64,000 bases of DNA, taken from positions 62,001 through 126,000 of the forward strand of contig CAZNFX010000002.1 in assembly GCA_964572845.1 (NCBI GenBank). Reading direction: 5' to 3'. The first letter of the stretch is position 1, and every line of letters begins with the position of its first letter. This document shows, one piece after another, positions 35,742-45,193 of this stretch. A model generated the notes under the pieces. It was not told where the DNA came from, searched no databases, and worked only from the letters and a program-made list of their open reading frames with translations. The position numbers were made by a program, and so were the translations under genes. The DNA comes from Bin55 sp964572845. Lineage in GTDB: Bacteria > Pseudomonadota > Gammaproteobacteria > Pseudomonadales > Azotimanducaceae.

Positions 35742-36746
35742 ATGAGTGCACAGATGGGCACCGATAGCACTTTGAATCCAGATCAAGCGAACCAATGTCG
35801 CTTGCATAGATTCGATTGCGCGAACTTTAGTCCCGACGGAGATTTGCTCGAGCGGCTTCTTGCGGCGTTCGATCGAGATGGGGTCATTGTTCTTGAGAAT
35901 GCTCTGACTGACGACGAATCTGACCGCATCGTTGAGGAGATGGAGCCCTTTATCGTTGCAACTCCACAAGGTTTGCACGGGTTGGAGAAGTCTCGGCGAG
36001 TGGGGGCTCTCGTCGCGAGATCGGAATCTTCACACAAAGCCATTGCCCACCCTGCTGTGCTCGCGGTTTGCGAGGCGGCGTTGGGCACTCAGTATCGCCA
36101 CGGAAACGAAGTCAGCATCATTCAAAGAGAGCGTGGGCAGGGCAAGTACCCCTGGCGACTGGGGTTGACACAAATAATCGATGTGGGTCCGGGGCAGGTG
36201 CGTCAGGGATTGCATCGAGGAAACGGACTATGGGTTCACAACTTTGCAGGACACCAGCTCGACCTGCAGATCGAGACCATGTGGGCGCTTACCGAATTTA
36301 CCGAAGAGAACGGAGCCACGCATGTAGTGCCTGGTAGCCATCGATGGCCCGATGTGACAGACAGGAACGCTGAGCGCACCATGACCTGGTACGAAAAATC
36401 CACGTTTCAAACCGCTCGAGCCACGATGAAGAAAGGCAGCGTTCTCGTGTGGACGGGGTGGACACTGCACGGAGCTGGTGCCAACACGACCGATTCGCGC
36501 CGAGTTGGGATGAATATTGACTACAGCTTGTCGTTTCTCTCGCAGGAGGAAAATCAATTTCTGGCGTGCCCGCCCGACATCGCACGGACGCTTTCGGACG
36601 ACATGCGTCGGCTAATTGGCTACAGTCAACCAGCCGGAGCGCTCAACTACTTTGCCGACTGCCTTCCTCCACGCTATGCACTGCGTGAAACCTACGATGT
36701 AACAGTGCCAGGTTCCCACGGCATGAAGACATACAAGGACTTGTAG
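35742..36746 (+). CDS. Phytanoyl-CoA dioxygenase-family protein with an HxG motif
   Basis: A cupin-fold Fe(II)/2-oxoglutarate-type protein of 334 residues. The start is the ATG at 35742 with AGGTG upstream. Landmarks are FDRDGVIVLENALTDDE, the metal motif in RQGLHRGNGLW, GATHVVPGSH, LHGAGANTT with the distal His (about 243), and the 2-oxoglutarate Arg in SRRVGMNI. Where PhyH enzymes have HxD, this one has His158-Arg-Gly160, so the carboxylate ligand is missing. That replacement is a hallmark of iron halogenases (HxA or HxG), but a shifted ligand (the next residue is Asn) or inactivity are equally possible. The neighbourhood gives no pathway. Confidence 0.88.
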   Translation: MSAQMGTDSTLNPDQANQCRLHRFDCANFSPDGDLLERLLAAFDRDGVIVLENALTDDESDRIVEEMEPFIVATPQGLHGLEKSRRVGALVARSESSHKAIAHPAVLAVCEAALGTQYRHGNEVSIIQRERGQGKYPWRLGLTQIIDVGPGQVRQGLHRGNGLWVHNFAGHQLDLQIETMWALTEFTEENGATHVVPGSHRWPDVTDRNAERTMTWYEKSTFQTARATMKKGSVLVWTGWTLHGAGANTTDSRRVGMNIDYSLSFLSQEENQFLACPPDIARTLSDDMRRLIGYSQPAGALNYFADCLPPRYALRETYDVTVPGSHGMKTYKDL

Positions 36747-36804
36747 CGAAACTATCGGGAGAACGCGGGTCTTCCTTGCTGAGACATTGTCGACCGCAAG
36801 CTAA

Positions 36805-37875
36805 CTAGGGGCTGCACAACCCCAAATCCATCATAGTGGATCCGGTGGTCTGCAAGGTGTCCTCGATCGCACGCGTTTCAAGCCCCAAATCGTTGATGGC
36901 TTTGGTGCAATAAGCTCTTGGACCATCGTGAATGGATCGCTTTTCAAGAAAGGCTGCCATTTCCGGCGGTCGGCCACCCACGGTCAGGTCTGGGAAAAGA
37001 GTCTGCAAGTGCTGTTGAAGCTGATCCACATTCAATTCGCCTTGCCGATCAGTTGCGGTCAGCTGATAGCGGCTTCCGGGCTGCACGTTGTCACTTTCGC
37101 ACACTAACGCATGTGCTTCTGCAACGTCACGCACGTCGACGATGTTCCACAAAGCCTGCCATCCCCTCGGACAGGGTTTGCTTTCCAGCATCCGGGCCAG
37201 CGCCCACTGCCACGATCCCAGGCCCTCGTGCGCTGTGCTTAACAGAGGCCCGAGGACTACGCAAGGACAGATCGAAACCGCATCGAAGCTTGAGTCTCCA
37301 GCGGCATAGTCGTTGATGAATCGCTCAGTGTTGACTTTTGCCCACGCGTAGGCGATTCCTCCATTCGTGTCGATGCTGTCGGGGTTCCAAGAGCGGTCAC
37401 GTTCACGATGAGAATCAGCCCAATCGTCCTCGGTGTAGACGTAGCCGGAGGGTGCAGGGTGTCCAATTGCCGCAAAGGAACTGGTATAGACAAATCGTTT
37501 GACCGTACTAGCTTTGGTGGCTGAGCCAAGTACGTTCTTGATGCCCTCGACCATTCCGTCGTAACACTCTCTTGGCGTGATTTTCCCGCCATACATCATT
37601 GGCGTACCAACATGCAACACTGCACAGCACTCGGCAAACGGGTCGTCGTAGCTCCCTACTTCCAGAATGTTGCCCTTGACAACCTCGACTACTCCGGGCA
37701 GTCCCTCTTCGTTCATGGCAAGAAGGTGGTCGACCTTCTCTGGAACATTGGGATCGGTAACGCAAGCACGTACCGTGTAGCCTCGCTCCATGAATGAATG
37801 AACCGTGTGGCAACCGATGTAGCCGGCTGCGCCGGTTACCGCGACAGGACCATCAGAGCTGTTTGTTGTGGGCAT
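36805..37875 (-). CDS. NAD-dependent epimerase/dehydratase-type extended SDR
   Basis: An extended SDR of 356 residues resembling dihydroflavonol-4-reductase/cinnamoyl-CoA reductase-like proteins. The N-terminal Rossmann motif is VAVTGAAGYIGCHT; the catalytic set is Ser in VYTSSFAAIG and Tyr-x-x-x-Lys in YAWAK. WNIVDVRDVAEAHALV is the typical C-terminal substrate-domain segment. The reaction should be NAD(P)-dependent reduction or epimerisation; the substrate is unknown. It converges with the PhyH-family gene (58 bp apart) and has a long spacer upstream. Confidence 0.88.
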   Translation of the reverse strand: MPTTNSSDGPVAVTGAAGYIGCHTVHSFMERGYTVRACVTDPNVPEKVDHLLAMNEEGLPGVVEVVKGNILEVGSYDDPFAECCAVLHVGTPMMYGGKITPRECYDGMVEGIKNVLGSATKASTVKRFVYTSSFAAIGHPAPSGYVYTEDDWADSHRERDRSWNPDSIDTNGGIAYAWAKVNTERFINDYAAGDSSFDAVSICPCVVLGPLLSTAHEGLGSWQWALARMLESKPCPRGWQALWNIVDVRDVAEAHALVCESDNVQPGSRYQLTATDRQGELNVDQLQQHLQTLFPDLTVGGRPPEMAAFLEKRSIHDGPRAYCTKAINDLGLETRAIEDTLQTTGSTMMDLGLCSP

Positions 37876-38436
37876 GATTGAGACCTGGTGTTGAATGGTG
37901 AAAGGCTAAGACTTTAGCACATGGCGATTTTACGGGGTAGGTGTGGCTAGTTGAATGGATCGTAGTGGTTTGGTTACGAAGTTGCCCTCAAACTTGCTTG
38001 GTTGGTTGTCGCTTCGATCATGACCTCTGGAATGGAATTGGCGATTCCCTTGTCGAAGACCGAAGAATTCACGAAGTGTTGTGCGTAGACACCCTATTTG
38101 CGGTACCGATCGCCATTTGAACTGAGTCCTGCCGCGGTTCGTGCCGTAGCCAATCGAAGTGTCAGATCTCGTTTGAACGATCGCAGTGCACAGGCCTCAA
38201 TGTCGCAAATGCGTCTGTCCTAGTAGCTACAGCGAAAAACATAACCAATATCCATGATTTCCACTTCGGCAATGCTTCACGGGGAATCTAGATCAGAGTG
38301 TTACGATACAGATCGCAACCTGAAGGGAAGGACATTGGCAAGAATTTCAAAGTACAGCACTTCATAACAATTCGATTGTCGATATCTACTAGCCGTTCGG
38401 GTTGTTCGGACGGCACATGAACAAAGGTGGGACAGC
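37876..38436. other. Spacer of 561 bp without recognisable gene
   Basis: This stretch separates the divergent extended SDR and NCS2 permease genes. All frames are broken or have no plausible start with a ribosome-binding site. The last 20 bases hold the AAAGGTGG ribosome-binding site of the permease. The length suggests two independent promoters or remnants of a lost gene, but I could not identify either. Confidence 0.5.
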
Positions 38437-40194
38437 ATGACCAAGCATGTGTCAGAGAGCGGAAGGAGGCTGCGTTACGAGCCCGATGAAAAGCCTCCGT
38501 TCGCGCTCGCGATCGGTTTGGGTGTGCAACTCGCATTGTTGCTCGTGGCATTCCCCATATTGATTCCGACAGTGGTGATGCGGGCTGCTGGCACTACTGA
38601 CGCATACCTTTCATGGGCCGTGTTCGCATCGGTCGCTGTGTGCGGTGCCACCACAGCGTTACAAGCGGTTCGTTACGGACGGATTGGCTCAGGTCATATA
38701 TTGCCCCTGAGCACCTCAACGGCCTTCATTTGGCCTTGTATTGCCGCGCTAGAACGAAGCGGCCCTGGACTCGTCGTGACACTTGTGGTCATTTCTGCAC
38801 TGTTACAGTTTGTGCTGTCAGCCCGAATCGTCTGGTTTCGCCGCATCCTGACGCCAACGGTTTCGGGCACTATGCTGATGCTGTTGCCGGTGAGCGCTGT
38901 CCCGGCTGTTTTCGGGATGCTGAATGAGGTTCCGGACGGCAGTCCAGGCTACGCCGCGCCACTGTGTGCAACCATCACGATTGGCGTGATTGCCGGTATC
39001 GCGCTCAAGTCCACCGGAAGCCTGCGCCTGTGGGCGCCGGTCATTGGGATTTTGTGCGGCTCGGTGATGGCTAGCATCGTCGGCCTCTACGATATTGATC
39101 GTGTCCTTGCCGCTCCGTGGATCGGCCTTCCAAGTGTCGAGTGGCCGGGCATCGACCTTGAGTTTGGAGCCGCGTTCTGGTCGCTGTTGCCTGTATTCCT
39201 GCTGCTGACCCCGATTGTCACATTGCGTACGATCAGTAGTTGTGTCGCCGTCCAGAGCGTCTCGTGGCGCAGGCCACGCGCCGTCGATTACCGGGAAGCG
39301 CAGGGAGCAGTGAACGTAGACGGCGTGAGCAACCTGTTATGTGGTCTTGCGGGAACGGTGCCCAATAACAGCTATTCGATCAGCGCTTCGCTCACCGAAC
39401 TCACGGGCGTCGCCGCCCGCAGTGTTGGGATCGTAGCAGGCGCACTATTCCTCATCCTTGCTTTCATGCCCAAAGTGCTGGCCGTGGTCTTGGCACTGCC
39501 CGGTGCTGTCAGTGGCGGCTTTCTCACCGTATTGTTGGCGATGCTTTTCTTGATCGGCATTAAGGTCCTGCTTCAAGACGGACTCGATTATCGCAAGAGC
39601 CTAATTGCCGGAATTGCTTTTTGGATTGGTGTCGGCTTCCAGATCGACATGATATTTCCGGAGTACGTCTCAACCTTCGCTGGCGGCATGTTCGCCAACG
39701 GCGTGATCTCCGGCGGCCTGACAGCAATCTTAATGACCCTGTTCGTGGAGTTGATCCAGCCACGCCGCAGCCGGATGGAGGCCGAGCTAGACCTTGCCGC
39801 ACTCTCGAAAATCTGGGAGTTTCTCCGCGGGTTCGCCTCTCGCAACGGTTGGGATGACAGGATGACCGCCCGTCTTGAAGCGGTCGGCGAGGAGGCGTTG
39901 TTGAGTCTCTCGAGACCAGAGGAGAGCGATGCCTTAGCGGGACGGCGCTTCAGACTGGTCGCCGCCCGTGTCGAGGGCGGTGCCATGCTGGAATTCGTCG
40001 TCGCGCCGACGGGACAGAATATTGAAGACAGGCTTGCGGTGCTCGGGGACCATGGAGACGAAACCACGATCGAACCCGAATTCTCGCTACGGCTTTTGCG
40101 GCACCTCGCGTCCTCGGTGCGACACCAACAATACCACGACGTTGATATCGTCACTGTCCGGATTAAACCTCTTCCGGTGGAGCCAGAGACCTGA
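38437..40194 (+). CDS. NCS2-type nucleobase permease with C-terminal RsbW-like domain
   Basis: A 585-residue protein. Residues about 20-450 form a xanthine/uracil permease of the NCS2 family with some 12-14 hydrophobic segments, the GSGHILPLSTSTAF region and GTVPNNSYSISASLTELTG, where the family binding motif (Q/E-N-x-G-x-x-x-x-T-[RKG]) is only partly matched. Residues about 460-585 are soluble and resemble a GHKL/RsbW-type (anti-sigma kinase) domain: ARLEAVGEEALLSLSR, RRFRLVAARVEGGAMLEFVV, LRLLRHLASSVRHQQYHD. The ATP-binding Asn and DxGxG residues are not evident, so this domain is probably degenerate and may be a sensor or partner-binding module. By eye the gene is more GC-rich than its neighbours. 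Confidence 0.87.
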   Translation: MTKHVSESGRRLRYEPDEKPPFALAIGLGVQLALLLVAFPILIPTVVMRAAGTTDAYLSWAVFASVAVCGATTALQAVRYGRIGSGHILPLSTSTAFIWPCIAALERSGPGLVVTLVVISALLQFVLSARIVWFRRILTPTVSGTMLMLLPVSAVPAVFGMLNEVPDGSPGYAAPLCATITIGVIAGIALKSTGSLRLWAPVIGILCGSVMASIVGLYDIDRVLAAPWIGLPSVEWPGIDLEFGAAFWSLLPVFLLLTPIVTLRTISSCVAVQSVSWRRPRAVDYREAQGAVNVDGVSNLLCGLAGTVPNNSYSISASLTELTGVAARSVGIVAGALFLILAFMPKVLAVVLALPGAVSGGFLTVLLAMLFLIGIKVLLQDGLDYRKSLIAGIAFWIGVGFQIDMIFPEYVSTFAGGMFANGVISGGLTAILMTLFVELIQPRRSRMEAELDLAALSKIWEFLRGFASRNGWDDRMTARLEAVGEEALLSLSRPEESDALAGRRFRLVAARVEGGAMLEFVVAPTGQNIEDRLAVLGDHGDETTIEPEFSLRLLRHLASSVRHQQYHDVDIVTVRIKPLPVEPET

Positions 40195-40383
40195 TGGTGC
40201 CGGGCCTATGAGGTTGTCCCAAACAGTCTTCGAGGTTGCTAACGTGCACTCCACCGTGTGATTGAGGAATTGCGATTAGCAGCCAGCGACGTGGGTTTCC
40301 ACGAGAGTTGAACGTAGTGCTGGAAGTGCTTTGAGGTGAACGGACGCTTTAGAGGATCTCCCCTTCGTCTGATGGTCGAAATG

Positions 40384-41388
40384 TCACGGTATCAGAACCG
40401 TACTTCCAACCGTCTGCCTCGATTCAAGCGCTTGATGGGCCGCAGCTGCGTCCGCAAGCTGAAAGCGTTGACCGATGGCTATGCGGATGCGGCCGGTCAC
40501 CACGTACCCAAAAAGTGCCGCCGCGGCTTCTATCAGATCAGTTCGCTGTGCCAAGTGAGTCATTGCGGACGGGTACGTCAAATTTAGGCTCTTGTCCATG
40601 AGACGCTGCAGATTGAGCGGCATTACTGCTCCGGAGGTGTTGCCGAAAGCAATCATCGTGCCGAAGGTGCGTAGGCACCTCAGCGAGTCATCGAATGTAG
40701 CCGCGCCGACGCCGTCAAAAACTACCGGTACACCCTCGCCGCCCGTGATCTCTTCCACGCGTTTCACGAAGTCCTCTTCGTCATAGAGGATGACGTGGTC
40801 GCACCCGTTCTCCCGTGCCATGCGAGCCTTTGCTTCGCTGCCCACAGTACCGATGACAGTTGCGTTCAGCGCTTTGCACCACTGGGATAGGATCGTCCCC
40901 ACACTGCCTGCTGCCGCATGCACGAGCACGGGTTCGCCGGCCATTACGTGGTAGGTGCGACGACAGAGATACCACGCAGTCATGCCGCTCAACATCGCTG
41001 CCGCGGCATACTCAAAGTCGAGTCCGTTGGGAATCTGGATCAGGCGACGCGCCGGCACCACCCTGCGTTTGCAGTACGCGCCCAGCTCTGTGCAATAGCC
41101 GACTCGATCGCCGATTTGAAAGGACGAGCCTGAGTGATCGGACTCCGCATCTTCGGCCGTTGGCCCCACCGCCTCTACTACTCCCGCAGCCTCCACACCT
41201 ATAACAGCTGGTAGTGAGGCCGTGGCACGAATTCCGCGTCTGCGGTAAATGTCGCCGTAGTTCAACCCGATGGCCTCTTGCCGGATCAGAACCTCACCTA
41301 GTCCGGGATCAGCTACCGGAATTTCTTCCCAACGGAGCGTTTCTGGACCGCCCAGGTCGTGTAGGCGAATCGCGCTAGTCGTGTTCAT
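40384..41388 (-). CDS. Zinc-free medium-chain dehydrogenase, quinone oxidoreductase type
   Basis: A 334-residue MDR-superfamily protein of the QOR group. It lacks the zinc-binding residues of alcohol dehydrogenases. Landmarks are EAIGLNYGDIYRRRG, PAVIGVEAAGVVEAVG, the NADPH-binding VLVHAAAGSVGTILSQW, GCDHVILY and VFDGVGAATFDDSL. NADPH-dependent reduction of quinones or enones is the usual activity. The segment AEDAESDHSG (about 78-90) is an insertion relative to the compact E. coli enzyme. The gene is monocistronic, 190 bp from the end of the permease gene with which it converges. Confidence 0.92.
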   Translation of the reverse strand: MNTTSAIRLHDLGGPETLRWEEIPVADPGLGEVLIRQEAIGLNYGDIYRRRGIRATASLPAVIGVEAAGVVEAVGPTAEDAESDHSGSSFQIGDRVGYCTELGAYCKRRVVPARRLIQIPNGLDFEYAAAAMLSGMTAWYLCRRTYHVMAGEPVLVHAAAGSVGTILSQWCKALNATVIGTVGSEAKARMARENGCDHVILYDEEDFVKRVEEITGGEGVPVVFDGVGAATFDDSLRCLRTFGTMIAFGNTSGAVMPLNLQRLMDKSLNLTYPSAMTHLAQRTDLIEAAAALFGYVVTGRIRIAIGQRFQLADAAAAHQALESRQTVGSTVLIP

Positions 41389-41775
41389 TTCAATTCTCCC
41401 TTTGCAGAATTCCCATGCATTCGACGAATAATTTCTCGTTGATCCTCTTCGATGTTCTGGCCGGCTTGATCCGCGGGTAGCCCGGTGATACTGAATTGCT
41501 CAGCATCTTTACAACGTCAGACGATTTATTCCAAGCCGCCGACCGGCCTGGTGATGGATCGTCCCTCCGCGACGGAACCCGGAGCATAAATACCGTCGCT
41601 GACAATATACTCATCCAGTCCTATCGACTACCTTGAAAAGCCGGACGTTACCACGGAAAATCGTGTCTACCAAAGAATAACTTCATGCACGCTTTGACGG
41701 GTCCTTTGGCAGAGAAGACGGGAACAGCGCAGGAGTCCGCGAAGCTCAATGCCAATCGACAAAGGGGGTTTTCAA
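41389..41775. other. Spacer of 387 bp without recognisable gene
   Basis: This region lies between the divergent quinone oxidoreductase and periplasmic-binding-protein genes. A 74-codon minus-strand frame ends just before the oxidoreductase start but has unnatural composition and no ribosome-binding site. A ribosome-binding site (AAAGGGGG) for the following gene lies at its right end. I see no RNA gene or strong hairpin. Confidence 0.45.
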
Positions 41776-42945
41776 ATGAATGCAAGAGGAAGTTTAACAA
41801 TTGCGACTCTGTTGATAGTTGTTGCCTTGCCCATTGGGCTTTCGAGTTGCGATAAGGCCGTTACAGAAATATCCAGTGACGAAGCGCTTCCGATTGTAGG
41901 AAAAGAAATTCACATAGGCGTAGTCGTAGCTCTGACAGGTCACCACGCCGAACCCTATGGACTTCCAATGCAACGTGGCTTTGAGTTGGCACGAGAAGAG
42001 ATCAACAACCTTGGCGAACTAAAGCTCGCGTTTGTAACCGAGGATGATAAGAGCACCGCGGACGGAGCGAAGGCTGCCGTTCAGCGCTTAGTGAATCAAG
42101 AGGTACCCGCCATTGTCGGGCTTGCTATTTCGACGCACCTGAAGGAGGCCGCTCCCATTGCGAATGAGAATGAAGTCATTGCGTTCAGTTCCGTTTCCTC
42201 CGCTGAAGGATTGAGTGCGATAGGGGGTTTTGTCTTCCGCAGCAGCCTCGCTACCAATATAAGCATTCCTAGCGGCGTAATGGCGACAAGAGAGTTACTC
42301 GCCTATGAAAAAGTCGCAACGATATACGACAGGATTGATGTGTACTCCAGAAGTAGCAATGACGTCTTGAGGGAAGTGCTTAAGGCAAATCAGGTCGAGA
42401 TTCTGATTGAAGAAGCTTTCGAAACTGGTGATACGGACTTCTCTCAACAGTTGTCGCGTATAGCGGCGATGAGGCCCGACGCACTGTTTATTTCGGCACT
42501 TTCACAGGAAATAGCTGGGATTCTCTCGAATACTGGCAAGCTAGACTTTCCTGATTCCATTCAGGTAATAGCTCCGGATTTAACCATGACCGAAGTTCAA
42601 GCGGCGGGTGGTGGAGCCGAAGGAACAATAGGTTTTATTGGTTGGTCCGAAAGGTCGAACGCCCCTGGAAACCAAGCCTTTGTACGGAACTACCGTGCCA
42701 AATACGGCATTGATCCTGAACCGTGGGCAGCACAATCGTATGCGACTCTTCGCGTTCTAGCTAATGCGATCATGACTGCAAGATCTTCGGACCCGATTGC
42801 CATCCGTGACACACTCGCGCAGACTAAGGATTTTCCAACGATTTTGGGCAGGTTAGGCTCTTACTCCTTTAATCTTGAAGGTGACGCTCTCTATGACCAG
42901 ATTTTGGTGGTCGTCAAGGACGGAAAGTTAGAGTTTCTTGAATGA
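41776..42945 (+). CDS. Lipoprotein substrate-binding protein of LivJ type
   Basis: A 389-residue type I periplasmic-binding protein (Peripla_BP_6, branched-chain amino acid/amide class). The N-terminus is a lipoprotein signal with lipobox LSSC, so it is membrane anchored. The first strand IHIGVVVALTGHHAEPYG and MQRGFELAREEIN are class signatures, followed by DDKSTADGAKAAVQRLV and the hinge segment around FRSSLATN. No permease or ATPase genes are near; it may be an orphan sensor-type binding protein or share a transporter. I chose the ATG at 41776, after a purine-rich ribosome-binding site; an ATG at 41749 is possible. Confidence 0.88.
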   Translation: MNARGSLTIATLLIVVALPIGLSSCDKAVTEISSDEALPIVGKEIHIGVVVALTGHHAEPYGLPMQRGFELAREEINNLGELKLAFVTEDDKSTADGAKAAVQRLVNQEVPAIVGLAISTHLKEAAPIANENEVIAFSSVSSAEGLSAIGGFVFRSSLATNISIPSGVMATRELLAYEKVATIYDRIDVYSRSSNDVLREVLKANQVEILIEEAFETGDTDFSQQLSRIAAMRPDALFISALSQEIAGILSNTGKLDFPDSIQVIAPDLTMTEVQAAGGGAEGTIGFIGWSERSNAPGNQAFVRNYRAKYGIDPEPWAAQSYATLRVLANAIMTARSSDPIAIRDTLAQTKDFPTILGRLGSYSFNLEGDALYDQILVVVKDGKLEFLE

Positions 42946-43003
42946 TGCGTGTTTGTTAACGTATTGTTGCCCGACTTCCGCAATTCGACTCCTGCGGTGT
43001 CTG

Positions 43004-45193
43004 TTAGTGCGAGTTATTTGAGTCAAGAGCGTTTCTCGTCGAGTCAAGACCTCGCATCACGTTCTTGACCACAGCCATTCCCACGTCATTGTCTGGCGTC
43101 ATGATCGAATGGGGGTGGAATTGTACGGCGGATATTGGCAGTTCGGGGTGCTCGACCGCCATTACGATGCCTTCGTCGCTTTCGGCTGTGATCGTAAGTG
43201 CATCGGGGAACGTGCCGATATCAGCATAAAGCAGGTCATACCGCCCTGCCCTGAACTCTTCACTCAAACCTTCAAAGAGTCGACCTCCCTGCACTTTGAC
43301 CATGGACGACTCGCCGTGAGTTGGTGTCGGCAGCACCGATAACCCGCCGCCGTAGAACTCGACAATACCTTGCAACCCGAGACACACTCCGAACAGGGGA
43401 ATTCCGGCCCGAATGGCCGCGTCGATTGTCTCGGACATGCCGAAGTCCCCCGGACGCCCGGGACCTGGAGAGAGCACGACAAGATCCGGATTCTCGTCGC
43501 TGATCCGCTGGCGCAGAAAATCCGAACGGTACGTCTTCACCTCAGCGCCGGTACGTCGGAAGTAGCCGGCCAAAGCGTGCACGAACGAATCTTCGTGGTC
43601 GACCACAATCACTCGCTTCCCGACACCGGGTTGATCTGTGGTTGTTTCGATACGTGGACTGCTAGTGTCGTCACCAAGGCGAATTGCATCGAGCAAGGCC
43701 GATGCCTTCAGTCGTGTCTCCGCCTCCTCCTCGTCAGGGTCGGAGCCATATACCAACGCCGCGCCAGCCCTCACTTCGGCGACTCCGTGCTTGATCTGTA
43801 CGGTGCGCAACGTCAGCCCCGTATCAATGGAGCCGTCGAACCCGAAAAAGCCGATGGCCCCACCATACCATCGCCGCGGCAAACGCTCATGGTCCTCGAT
43901 GAACTGGATGGCATGGCGCTTCGGAGACCCGGTGACGGTGACTGCCCACGTGTGGGCGAGGAAGCCGTCGAGTGCGTCGTATCCTTTGCGCAAGCGCCCT
44001 TTGACATGTTCGACCGTGTGGATCACTCGTGAGTACATCTCGATTTGGCGATGTCCGATAACTCTGACACTTTCCGCTTCGCACACCCGGTACTTGTCTG
44101 CGCGGTCGACGTCCGTACACATGGTGAGCTCGGACTCAGCCTTCTCCGAGTTCAGTAGAGCCTGAATCTGGCGTGCATCCTCGGTCGCGTCGTTGCCGCG
44201 CGCGACCGTACCCGCGATGGGACAACTTTCGATACGCCGGCCCTTGGCACGCATGTACATTTCTGGCGACGCTGCGACTAAGTACTCCTTCTCACCGAGG
44301 TGCATCAGCGCGCCATAGGGGGCGGGGTTTCGTTTCCGCAGCCGCCGGTAAAGTTCCGATGGTGGTGTGGCACAGGGCTCGAAGAAAGTCTGGCTTGGCG
44401 TGACTCCGAAGAGATCGCTGCGGCGGAACGCCTCGGTGGCGTCTCGCACGGTAGCTGCATACTCTCCAGGAGCATGATCGCACTCTCGTACACGCGTACT
44501 TGCCGCCATGTATGGCGTTCGTTTGCCAGAACGCTCAAGTCCATCCGTGCGCTTTCCATTTACCTCGAATTCGTACCGATATCGGGTTCCTCCTCCACCC
44601 TGATGGTCAACGACCAGGAGGTTGTCGGGCAGAAACAGCACCAGATTGCGCTCGCTCTCGTCGCGAGGCATTGAGAGTCGGATAGGATCGAACTGGAACG
44701 CGAGTTCATAGCCAAGAGCGCCATAGAGTCCGAGATGATCGTCCTCGGGGCTGCGGAAGAGATTGATGATCGCTCGCACCACCGAGAAAATCGTAGGGTG
44801 CTTGCCGCGCATCTCCTCTGGAAGCAACTCTTCCGAGAAACGCACTCTTCCCATTACTGTGTCTTCGTCTGCCTCAAATGATTCGATGGCATCGCAGGCT
44901 CGCAATGCCGAAGTTACGGCGGGAATAAGCACTGTGCCGCGATCGTTACATGCCCGGATTTCGAACCCACGTTGGCGTCCGGTGAGACACAGCGCGGGAT
45001 CGCAGAAGCCGATGTCCCGGTGGGTGTAGCGTCCGGGGTACTCGAACGACGAGGTGAGCAGCACGCCCAGTCGCTCGTCTAGCTTTGCCGCGAGCGCATC
45101 GGTGGCGTCCGGCTGAGATTCGAGCCGGGCGGTACGCGTGATAGCGATATTGCCGCCAGTCAGGTAGGTCTTCGATTGGCTATCACTCACCAT
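43004..45193 (-). CDS. trpE(G): Anthranilate synthase, fused TrpE-TrpG
   Basis: A 729-residue fusion of the chorismate-binding component I (about 1-510) and a glutamine amidotransferase domain (about 525-729), the arrangement known from rhizobia and Azospirillum. Component I has VAASPEMYMRAKG, CPIAGTVARGND, SELTMCTDVDRADK and HTWAVTVTGSPK. The amidotransferase has SPGPGRPGDFG and the nucleophile Cys in FGVCLGLQG, but its His-Glu motif reads FHPHS: His695 stands where family members have Glu. Glutamine use may be impaired, leaving ammonia as nitrogen donor. GGAG lies 8 nt before the ATG at 45193. No other trp gene adjoins. By eye the gene is GC-richer than its surroundings, suggesting transfer. 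Confidence 0.93.
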   Translation of the reverse strand: MVSDSQSKTYLTGGNIAITRTARLESQPDATDALAAKLDERLGVLLTSSFEYPGRYTHRDIGFCDPALCLTGRQRGFEIRACNDRGTVLIPAVTSALRACDAIESFEADEDTVMGRVRFSEELLPEEMRGKHPTIFSVVRAIINLFRSPEDDHLGLYGALGYELAFQFDPIRLSMPRDESERNLVLFLPDNLLVVDHQGGGGTRYRYEFEVNGKRTDGLERSGKRTPYMAASTRVRECDHAPGEYAATVRDATEAFRRSDLFGVTPSQTFFEPCATPPSELYRRLRKRNPAPYGALMHLGEKEYLVAASPEMYMRAKGRRIESCPIAGTVARGNDATEDARQIQALLNSEKAESELTMCTDVDRADKYRVCEAESVRVIGHRQIEMYSRVIHTVEHVKGRLRKGYDALDGFLAHTWAVTVTGSPKRHAIQFIEDHERLPRRWYGGAIGFFGFDGSIDTGLTLRTVQIKHGVAEVRAGAALVYGSDPDEEEAETRLKASALLDAIRLGDDTSSPRIETTTDQPGVGKRVIVVDHEDSFVHALAGYFRRTGAEVKTYRSDFLRQRISDENPDLVVLSPGPGRPGDFGMSETIDAAIRAGIPLFGVCLGLQGIVEFYGGGLSVLPTPTHGESSMVKVQGGRLFEGLSEEFRAGRYDLLYADIGTFPDALTITAESDEGIVMAVEHPELPISAVQFHPHSIMTPDNDVGMAVVKNVMRGLDSTRNALDSNNSH

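Noticed and set aside
41390..41614. 74-codon minus-strand frame in front of the quinone oxidoreductase
   Set aside because: Ser/Arg-rich chance composition and no ribosome-binding site, although it ends neatly before the next start.
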